Made by a program: the position numbers and the translations under genes. From assembly GCA_021531865.1 (NCBI GenBank), contig JAFBIW010000009.1:1-64000 (forward strand): 64,000 bases of DNA. The letters are read 5' to 3'. The DNA is from Butyricicoccus pullicaecorum (GTDB taxonomy: Bacteria; Bacillota; Clostridia; Oscillospirales; Butyricicoccaceae). Of the stretch, positions 58,331 through 64,000 are shown in pieces; the stretch's first letter is position 1; every line of letters starts with the position of its first letter. The notes under the pieces are model-generated. The model had not been told where the DNA came from. It saw nothing but the letters and a program-made list of their open reading frames with translations, and did not search any database.

Positions 58331-59731
58331 TCAGCCGATGCCGCCCAGCATCGCGCCCGCGATCAGAGCGACCAGCGCGGCGATACAGAAGACGTACTTG
58401 CCGAGGGGATAGAACCATTTGCCGATTTTCCTGTCTGCGCCCTCGTTGACCGCATCCAGCGCGGTCTCCTTCTTGAGCACCCAGAAGAACATGATGCCGG
58501 CGAGCAGCGCACCCAGCGGGCAGATGTAGATCGAAACGACGTCCATCCACTGAGAGGTCCAGGGCTGAATGACGATCGAAACGACCGCGCCGATGATGCC
58601 GATGGTGGCGACGGCCGGGATGCGGCCCAGATGGAGCTTCTCCTGCAGGAAGGCAACGGGCGCTTCGTACAGGTTAACGATCGAGGACACGCCTGCGAAC
58701 AGAACGCAGATGAAGAAGATCATGCCGACGATGCGGCCGCCCGCCATGCCGTTGAAGACATTGACGAGGTAGACGAACATCAGGCCGGGGCCGCCGGCCT
58801 CGGGCGAAGCGCCGCCTGCCGCCATGGCGGGCAGGATGACGAACGCAGCCAGCAGAGCAGCGAGGGTGTCAAACAGGGCGACGTTGCGCGCCGAGCTGGG
58901 GATGCTCTCCGACTTGGACAGGTAAGAACCGTAAATGACCGAGCCGTTGCCCGCGATGGACAGGGAGAAGAACGCCTGACCGAATGCGAAGATCCAGACC
59001 TGCGGATCGAGCAGACCGGCGGGCTTCAAGGTCAGAATGTACTTGTAGCCGTCGGAAGCGCCGGGCAGGGTGAAGATGTAGATGCTGAGTGCGACGAAGA
59101 GGAAGAACAGCAGGGGCATCATGACCTTGTTGGCCTTTTCAATGCCGCCCGCGACGCCCATCGCCATGATGATCAGGGAGACGACCAGACCGATGAGCTG
59201 CCAGACGCCGTTGCCGATGCCGAAGAAGCTGCTCGAGGCCATCATGCCGACCGCCTCGCCCAGCGTCTGCGCCTCAGGCGCGGTCGCGCCGAACGCGCCG
59301 CCGATGCTGCCCATGTCGGTACCCAGCGCGTACAGACCGCCCGAGATGCCCATGAAGCAGTACTTGAAGATCCAGCCCAGAACGACGGTGTAGCCGATCG
59401 CGAGCATCATCGAGCCGATGATCGGGATCGCGCCGATGCCCTGACCGAGGGTCTTGCTGCCGGTGCGCTCCTCGGTGCACTTGCCGAACGCGCCGACCGG
59501 GCCGGCAGCCGCCCAGCGGCCGAGCGCGAACTCCTCAATGACGCCGGATGCGCCGATCAGAACGACGAAGATAAAGTACGGGATCAGGAAGGTCAGGCCG
59601 CCGAACTTGGAGACCATGATCGGGAAGCGCCAGATGTTGCCCATGCCGACTGCCGAGCCGATACAGGCCAGAATAAAGCCCCATTTGGATGTCCACGCTT
59701 CGCGCGCGGGTGCAGGTGTGTTCTTTGCCAT
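58331..59731 (-). CDS. Sodium-dependent amino acid transporter (NSS family)
   Basis: A 466-aa LeuT-type symporter with 11-12 hydrophobic segments. The sodium/substrate site GSAVGMGNIWRFP at 26-38 is intact; second sodium motifs and the unwound TM6 AGNGSVIYGSY-like part (GQAFFSLSIAGNGS) are visible. Related clostridial proteins import hydrophobic or aromatic amino acids (MhsT/TnaT type). AAGGAGTTATTC chooses the start. Last of a four-gene run with AEC, dehydrogenase and aminotransferase, so probably its uptake system. Confidence 0.88.
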   Translation of the reverse strand: MAKNTPAPAREAWTSKWGFILACIGSAVGMGNIWRFPIMVSKFGGLTFLIPYFIFVVLIGASGVIEEFALGRWAAAGPVGAFGKCTEERTGSKTLGQGIGAIPIIGSMMLAIGYTVVLGWIFKYCFMGISGGLYALGTDMGSIGGAFGATAPEAQTLGEAVGMMASSSFFGIGNGVWQLIGLVVSLIIMAMGVAGGIEKANKVMMPLLFFLFVALSIYIFTLPGASDGYKYILTLKPAGLLDPQVWIFAFGQAFFSLSIAGNGSVIYGSYLSKSESIPSSARNVALFDTLAALLAAFVILPAMAAGGASPEAGGPGLMFVYLVNVFNGMAGGRIVGMIFFICVLFAGVSSIVNLYEAPVAFLQEKLHLGRIPAVATIGIIGAVVSIVIQPWTSQWMDVVSIYICPLGALLAGIMFFWVLKKETALDAVNEGADRKIGKWFYPLGKYVFCIAALVALIAGAMLGGIG

Positions 59732-59814
59732 TTGAATAACTCCTTCAAAAATAACCGTGGTGGATGACTGCCGCAGGCGTTCTTGCCTGTGGGGATTGGA
59801 CATTGGGAATGTAC

Positions 59815-60729
59815 TTACGCGATGAGCCGTCCGGCGAGCGCCATCATCAGTGGAACGGTGAGAATGCACAGCAAGGTGGACAGACAGACCGCGCGGGATG
59901 CCAGCGGTGCGTCACAGCCGAACTTCTGCGCAAAGATGACGCTCATCGTGCCCGAGGGCGTGCAGGCCGCGATCAGGGTGACGAGCCGCAGCGTCGGACT
60001 GCCGACCGGCAGGAGCCAAAAGACTGCGAGCGTGAGCGCGGGAGCAAGCACCAGACGGACGAGACTCATCCGGTACAGGCCGGGCTCGGTGAAGACCTGC
60101 TTGAGGTCGGCCTGCGCCAGAGATGTGCCCAGCACCAGCATGGCCAGCGGGGAGTTGAGCGCGGCGACCGCGTCCATCGCCCGGGTGACGACGGCGGGCG
60201 GGGTCAGGCCGGTGCAGAACAGCACGAGACCGACGGCCAGCGCGATTGTGACCGGGTTCGTCAGCACGTTTTTCGCCGCCATGAACTTCCGCTCGCCGGT
60301 CATGACCCATACGCCGTAGGTCCATTGCAGCAGGTTGAGCAGGGTGGTAAAGGCCGCGATGTAGAAGACCGCCTCTGCGCCGAAGGCCGCCTGCGCCAGC
60401 GGGATGCCGATGAAGCCCGCGTTGCAGAAGGCCGAGGCGAAGTTCCGGGTGCGGTCGCGCGTGCCGTAGACCAGATGGGAGACCAGAAAGGCCAGCGCCA
60501 GCGCAATGACGGCCAGAACGGCCGAAAGGCCGAGATCGCGCAGGCGTTCCCACGAAAATTCAGTGATATAGGACCGCATGACGACGCAGGGCACGACCAG
60601 ATAGAGCAGGACGTTGCTCAGGCCGCGCGCGCCGTCCGGATCGATCAGCCCGCGCTTGCACAGCGCCCAGCCGCAGAACAGGATCAGGAACATAATCGCG
60701 ATCTGCTGGAACAGGATCTGGGAGATCAT
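59815..60729 (-). CDS. AEC-family transporter (auxin efflux carrier-like)
   Basis: A 304-aa membrane protein of ten hydrophobic segments, NhaA-like fold family (PF03547). N-terminal VVPCVVMRSY and C-terminal ACTPSGTMSVIFAQKFGCDAPLAS motifs are typical. Bacterial members export organic acids such as malate or lactate. Placed 42 bp after the hydroxyacid dehydrogenase gene, so export of its product is a reasonable guess. ATG preceded by GGAGGCGACC. Confidence 0.85.
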   Translation of the reverse strand: MISQILFQQIAIMFLILFCGWALCKRGLIDPDGARGLSNVLLYLVVPCVVMRSYITEFSWERLRDLGLSAVLAVIALALAFLVSHLVYGTRDRTRNFASAFCNAGFIGIPLAQAAFGAEAVFYIAAFTTLLNLLQWTYGVWVMTGERKFMAAKNVLTNPVTIALAVGLVLFCTGLTPPAVVTRAMDAVAALNSPLAMLVLGTSLAQADLKQVFTEPGLYRMSLVRLVLAPALTLAVFWLLPVGSPTLRLVTLIAACTPSGTMSVIFAQKFGCDAPLASRAVCLSTLLCILTVPLMMALAGRLIA

Positions 60730-60771
60730 ACGGTCGCCTCCATTCTCTTCAAGCCGGTGTTCCTCCTGCCG

Positions 60772-61770
60772 TCAAACGACCGCGAGCGGCGCGTCCTGAC
60801 CTGCGGCAAACTGGTGCAGGCTCTCGAGGGAGGAGAAGACCATGTCCTGCACGGCCTGATCGGTGTAGAAGGCCACGTGCGGGGTGACGATGGTGTTTTG
60901 GAAGGACTTGAGGATGATGAGGTCGTGGTTCTGGATGAGGTCGGTGTAGTTGTGGTCGGTGCGGATGACACCGTCCTCGTCTTCAAAGCAGTCTATGCCG
61001 GCCGAGGCGATCTTACCACTTTCGATGCCGGCGATCAGCGCCTTGGTATCGACCAGCGGGCCGCGCGCGGTGTTGATGAGGATGACGCCCGGCTTCATCT
61101 TGGCGATGGCCTCGTCGCTGATCATATGGTAGGTCTCATCGTTTAACAGCGTGTGCAGGGCGATGATGTCCGCGCGGGCGTACAGCTTGTCGAGCGGGAC
61201 AAATTCGACGCCCGGCAGGCCGCCCTTGGGCGGGTAGGGGTCATAGGCCAAAATTTTGCAGCCGAAGCCGCTCAGATTCTGGATGACTGCACGTCCGATC
61301 TTGCCGGTGCCGATGATGCCGACCGTCATGTTCTGCATCTCGCGGCCCTGCGCGGCGCGCAGGGAGTAGTCGGCCGTGTGGGAGCGCATCATGATGTAGA
61401 GCGCCTTGCGCATACACATAAGCATCAGCATGACCGTGTAGTTTGCGACCGAGTAGGGCGAGTAGCTGGCGTGCGAGACGCGCAGACCCAACTCCCGCGC
61501 CGCGTCCACATCGACGTTGTCGTAGCCGATCGTGCGCAGGCTGAGATAGCGCACGCCCATTCCGGCCAGCCGCTCGAGCGCCGGGCGGCTCAGGTCGCAG
61601 GTGCCGACGCAGGACAGGCCGGTAAAGCCGCGCGCCGATTCTATGTTGTCCATTGTCAGGTCTTCCGGGCAGTATTCCATCGAAAAACCGAACTTTTCAC
61701 CGTAGTAGGCGAAGAGATCCATTTCATCCGGCCGGGCGGTGAACGCCTTGACCTTCATATTTGTATCCAT
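60772..61770 (-). CDS. D-2-hydroxyacid dehydrogenase (D-lactate dehydrogenase type)
   Basis: A 332-aa NAD-dependent D-isomer-specific dehydrogenase. Rossmann motif GIIGTGKIGRAV (about 150), catalytic Arg in NTARGPLVDT, Glu in DCFEDEDG region and His in VTPHVAFYT. It is of the LdhA/FldH-like group that reduces pyruvate or aryl-pyruvates. It is 6 bp downstream of the aminotransferase stop, so oxo-acids from transamination are likely substrates. Start ATG or the Met five codons in; the first is annotated. Confidence 0.88.
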   Translation of the reverse strand: MDTNMKVKAFTARPDEMDLFAYYGEKFGFSMEYCPEDLTMDNIESARGFTGLSCVGTCDLSRPALERLAGMGVRYLSLRTIGYDNVDVDAARELGLRVSHASYSPYSVANYTVMLMLMCMRKALYIMMRSHTADYSLRAAQGREMQNMTVGIIGTGKIGRAVIQNLSGFGCKILAYDPYPPKGGLPGVEFVPLDKLYARADIIALHTLLNDETYHMISDEAIAKMKPGVILINTARGPLVDTKALIAGIESGKIASAGIDCFEDEDGVIRTDHNYTDLIQNHDLIILKSFQNTIVTPHVAFYTDQAVQDMVFSSLESLHQFAAGQDAPLAVV

Positions 61771-61776
61771 TTTGCG

Positions 61777-62982
61777 TCATCCTTTCTTGTGATTTTCGAT
61801 CCATTCCCAGGTCAGCGCGCCCAGACGGCGGACGCCCTCGTCGATCTGCGCGTCGGTCGGCGTGGAGTAGTTCAGGCGGAAGCCCGAGCAGACCGCGCTT
61901 TCATCCGGGGAGAAGGCGACGGCGGGCACGCACAGTACGCCGCGTGCGATGGCCTCGCGCACGAAGGGGTACGAGTCCATGCCGTCCGGCAGAAAGGCCA
62001 TGACGAACAGGCCGCCCTCGGGCTGGCCGAAGGTCACAGCGGGGTGGAAATGCTCCTTCATGCCGCGAAGCATCCGGCGGCACTTCTGGGCGTAGCAGGC
62101 GCGCGCGGCCTTGATATGACCGGCGTAGTCGCAGTGCTGCATATATTCGTTGCAGATGTACTGGAACAGCACGTTGGAGTGCACGTCGGTGCACTGCTTG
62201 GCCACGCTCATCGTGGGCGCAAGCGACTTGTCGAACACGAGAAAGCCCAGACGGAAGGCGGGCGCCATGACCTTGGAGAAGCTGCCCGCGTAGATGACGC
62301 GGCTCTCGGTATCCATCGACTTGAGCGTGGGCACGGCCTCGCCTGCGAAGCGCAGCTCACCGTAGGGGTTGTCCTCGAGAATGGCAACGTCATAGCGGCA
62401 GGCCAGCTCGTAGATTTTCTTCCGCTTTTCGAGCGAGGTGGTCACGCCGGTCGGATTCTGGAAGCTCGGGATGGTGTAGAGCAGCTTGGCGTCCGGATGG
62501 GCGGCCAGCTGGCGCTCGAGCGCCTCCAGATCCATGCCGTCGGCCTGCATGGGCACGCCGACCAGCTTTGCGCCGTAGCTGCGGAAGGTGTTCAGACAGC
62601 CGACGAAGGCCGGGTCCTCGGTCAAGACGACGTCGCCCGCGTTGACCAGCGCCTTGGTGGTCAGATCGGCGCACTGCTGGCCGCCCGAGACGATGTACAG
62701 CTCATTTTTCTCGAAGTCGAAGCCCTCGGTTTTGGCCAGATAGGCCTTCATGGTCTCGCGCAGCGGGGTGTAGCCCTCACTCAGACCGTATTGCAGCACA
62801 GAGACCGGGTTTTCCCGCAGCACCCGTTCGGCGATCTCGTGAATCTCGGCGGTGGGGAAGGTCTCGGCCGCCGGGTTGCCGCCGCCGAACGAGATCATAT
62901 TGGGGTCTGCGCCCAGCTTGAACAGCTCGCGGATCATCGAGCCATGCACGCCCTGTAAGCGCTCTGCAATTTCAAAATTCAT
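61777..62982 (-). CDS. PLP-dependent aminotransferase (LysN/AraT type)
   Basis: A 401-aa fold-type I aminotransferase. N-terminal ISFGGGNPAAETFP, PLP lysine in SFSKVMAPAFRLGF, Arg near the end binding the carboxylate (SGFRLNYS), and NPTGVTT. It is of the aromatic/2-aminoadipate group without the GntR domain of MocR proteins. AGGAGGATTTTT precedes MNFEIAER. An in-frame ATG 22 codons upstream coincides with the predicted transcript start and has no site. First gene of a four-gene operon with an attenuator-like hairpin before its ribosome-binding site. Confidence 0.88.
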   Translation of the reverse strand: MNFEIAERLQGVHGSMIRELFKLGADPNMISFGGGNPAAETFPTAEIHEIAERVLRENPVSVLQYGLSEGYTPLRETMKAYLAKTEGFDFEKNELYIVSGGQQCADLTTKALVNAGDVVLTEDPAFVGCLNTFRSYGAKLVGVPMQADGMDLEALERQLAAHPDAKLLYTIPSFQNPTGVTTSLEKRKKIYELACRYDVAILEDNPYGELRFAGEAVPTLKSMDTESRVIYAGSFSKVMAPAFRLGFLVFDKSLAPTMSVAKQCTDVHSNVLFQYICNEYMQHCDYAGHIKAARACYAQKCRRMLRGMKEHFHPAVTFGQPEGGLFVMAFLPDGMDSYPFVREAIARGVLCVPAVAFSPDESAVCSGFRLNYSTPTDAQIDEGVRRLGALTWEWIENHKKG

Positions 62983-63003
62983 GGCAAAAATCCTCCTGAA
63001 AAC

Positions 63004-63041
63004 AAAAAAAGACGCCAGCTTTGAAAACTGGCGTCTTTGCT
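63004..63041 (-). terminator. Terminator-like hairpin in the leader of the aminotransferase operon
   Basis: AAAGACGCCAG / CTGGCGTCTTT stem around a loop of about eight nt, followed on the minus strand by TTTTTTTG. It is between the promoter at 63058-63086 and the ribosome-binding site, so it is an attenuator candidate; it could also end the 2-oxoacid oxidoreductase transcript. Confidence 0.7.
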
Positions 63042-63057
63042 CAATCATTATGCCATT

Positions 63058-63086
63058 ATTTTACCCGGGCGCGGCCCGACCGTCAA
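63058..63086 (-). promoter_or_regulatory. Promoter of the aminotransferase operon
   Basis: Minus strand: TTGACG (63081-63086), 17 bp, TAAAAT (63058-63063). Predicted start near 63050, immediately upstream of the terminator-like hairpin. Confidence 0.65.
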
Positions 63087-63198
63087 GAAAATTTTTGCAC
63101 AAAAAACTGGAAAAATTCTCAGGACGGAGAAAAAGAACTGCACAAATTGAGAAAATATGATTAAAATAAGAAAAATTTATCAGACAAACCGGACAGGC

Positions 63199-64000
63199 TT
63201 ATACGCACTTGGAGAGCAGCTTTTCCCACTTTTCGTCGACGTACTTCTGCGCGGCCTCGATCGTCCACTCGTTGCCCGGCTTGAAGCAGTGCTTGAAGCG
63301 GCCCTGCAGCTTCATGAACTCGGAAACGGGCAGCTTGCGGCGCGGCTCATAGCTCAGCCGCCATTCGCCCTCGACGACCTCGTAGAGCGGCCAGACGCAG
63401 GTCTCGACCGCCATCTTGCAGATTTCGGGCAGCAGCTCGGGCTTGTACTGCCAGCCGCGCGGGCAGGGGGCCATGACGTTGACGAAGGCCGGGCCGGGGG
63501 TGTAGATTGCGCGGTGGGCCTTCTCGTGGAAGTCCTTCATGTTGCCGATGAAGGTGGTCTGTGCGACGTAGGGGATGTTGTGCGCGGCCATGATCTCGGT
63601 CAGATCCTTCTTGTTCTGGGTCTTGCCCAGCGAGACCGAGCCGGTCGGGGAGGTGGTCGCGTTGGCAAAGCGCGGGGTGGAGGAGGAGCGCTGGATGCCG
63701 GTGTTCATGTAGGCTTCGTTGTCGTAGCAGAAGTAGGTCATGTCGTGACCGCGCTCCATCGCGCCCGACAGGGATTGGAAGCCGATGTCATAGGTGCCGC
63801 CGTCGCCGCCGATCGTCAGGAACTTGTAGGTGTCGTCGATCTTGCCCTTGCGCTTTAAGACATTGTAGGCCGCCTCGACGCCGCCGCAGGTGGCGGAGGC
63901 GTTTTCGAAGGCCGAGTGGATGTAGCTGTCCTCCCACGCGGTGTAGGGATACAGGAAGGAGGAGACCTCCAGACAGCCGGTGGCGTTGCAGATGACGGCC
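63199..64000 (-). CDS. 2-oxoacid:ferredoxin oxidoreductase beta subunit (partial, 5' end outside window)
   Basis: The reading frame continues past the right edge; about 267 C-terminal residues are seen. TPP-binding GGDGGTYDIGF followed by YDNEAYMNTGIQRSS, then TSPTGS and PCPRGW match the beta subunit of pyruvate/2-ketoisovalerate-type ferredoxin oxidoreductases. Such enzymes decarboxylate 2-oxo-acids to acyl-CoA and reduce ferredoxin. An internal Met (MERGHD, near 63759) is not the start: upstream codons in the same frame (CNATGCLE, SATCGG) are family sequence, including cluster-associated cysteines. Substrate cannot be told from this part. Confidence 0.88.
   Translation of the reverse strand, partial: AVICNATGCLEVSSFLYPYTAWEDSYIHSAFENASATCGGVEAAYNVLKRKGKIDDTYKFLTIGGDGGTYDIGFQSLSGAMERGHDMTYFCYDNEAYMNTGIQRSSSTPRFANATTSPTGSVSLGKTQNKKDLTEIMAAHNIPYVAQTTFIGNMKDFHEKAHRAIYTPGPAFVNVMAPCPRGWQYKPELLPEICKMAVETCVWPLYEVVEGEWRLSYEPRRKLPVSEFMKLQGRFKHCFKPGNEWTIEAAQKYVDEKWEKLLSKCV

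Noticed and set aside
62983-63048. Phe-rich leader peptide controlling the aminotransferase operon, as in pheA attenuation
   Set aside because: The Phe codons arise mainly from the terminator U-tract, and no ribosome-binding site precedes the ATG at 63048.
63199-63759. Complete 186-aa protein starting at the Met of MERGHD
   Set aside because: The same frame continues upstream to the window edge with family-specific sequence including the TPP-binding GDGG motif, so this Met is internal.

Overview
The window (64 kb, gene-dense, GC-rich protein genes with much lower GC in the rRNA spacer and promoters) looks like the chromosome of an anaerobic, endospore-forming, high-GC member of the Clostridia, most likely within Oscillospirales. 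Reasons: sporulation genes (ylbJ, yqfC, yqfD, a SpoVD-type PBP, dacF), the Firmicute cluster phoH-ybeY-dgkA-era-yqzL-recO, mutS2, HPr of the low-GC type, strong AGGAGG ribosome-binding sites with some TTG/GTG starts, a butanol-dehydrogenase-like enzyme and a ferredoxin-linked 2-oxoacid oxidoreductase. The species cannot be fixed from sequence alone. No tRNA, CRISPR array, prophage or IS element was seen.

Layout. 1-0.5 kb: tail of an rRNA operon (23S end, 5S, hairpins). 0.5-4 kb: alpha/beta hydrolase, two tiny paralogous peptide genes, ttcA-like tRNA thiolase, PrsA-like foldase. 3.9-4.8 kb: a modular, multi-hairpin repeat occurs in inverted orientation on both sides of an Spx/ArsC-family gene. 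4.8-13 kb (mostly minus): mfd, nifU, nifS, a copper-amine-oxidase-stalk protein, an iron alcohol dehydrogenase. 13-16 kb: ABC exporter with a CmpB-type partner. 16-19.3 kb (minus): ylbJ, a Cys-rich small protein, dacF and an anchored protein. 19.4-27.2 kb (plus): yqfC-yqfD-phoH-ybeY-dgkA-era-yqzL-recO-mutS2. 27.4-31.2 kb: a His-less HPr, uvrC, rsmD, coaD, a coiled-coil protein. 31.4-45 kb: division and cell-wall (dcw) cluster mraZ-rsmH-ftsL-spoVD-murE-murF-mraY-ftsW-murG-ftsQ-ftsZ, lacking murD/murC/murB/ftsA. 45-50 kb: corA, a 47-aa membrane peptide, NagD-type phosphatase, MFS transporter, yaaA, marR. 50.0-50.3 kb: probable scar of a deleted VTC/CotH operon. 50.4-57.3 kb (minus): a circularly permuted phosphoglycerate mutase with a HAD hydrolase, two CobW-type GTPases, a D-amino-acid aminotransferase with a YkvI-type carrier under a divergent LysR regulator. 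58.3-63 kb (minus): a four-gene amino-acid transaminase / 2-hydroxyacid dehydrogenase / two-transporter operon, then the 3' part of a 2-oxoacid:ferredoxin oxidoreductase beta gene running off the window.

How the parts work together: the dcw cluster makes lipid II and the division ring; ylbJ/yqfCD/dacF serve spore formation and share a divergent region with sigma-E-like promoters; nifS/nifU build Fe-S clusters; the 58-63 kb operon appears to import amino acids, deaminate them, reduce the oxo-acids and export the hydroxy-acids, a way to dispose of reducing equivalents.

Most unusual observations: (1) a phosphoglycerate mutase whose halves are swapped, so that the phosphatase domain is contiguous and the transferase domain is split to the two ends; (2) the BOX-like repeat at 3914-4825, whose 97-bp unit folds into four hairpins with compensatory changes between copies; (3) the pair of 33/34-aa peptides at 1415-1685; (4) an HPr with Tyr at position 15; (5) the CobW pair, one with a 36-histidine stretch and one apparently fused to a DUF1980-like domain.
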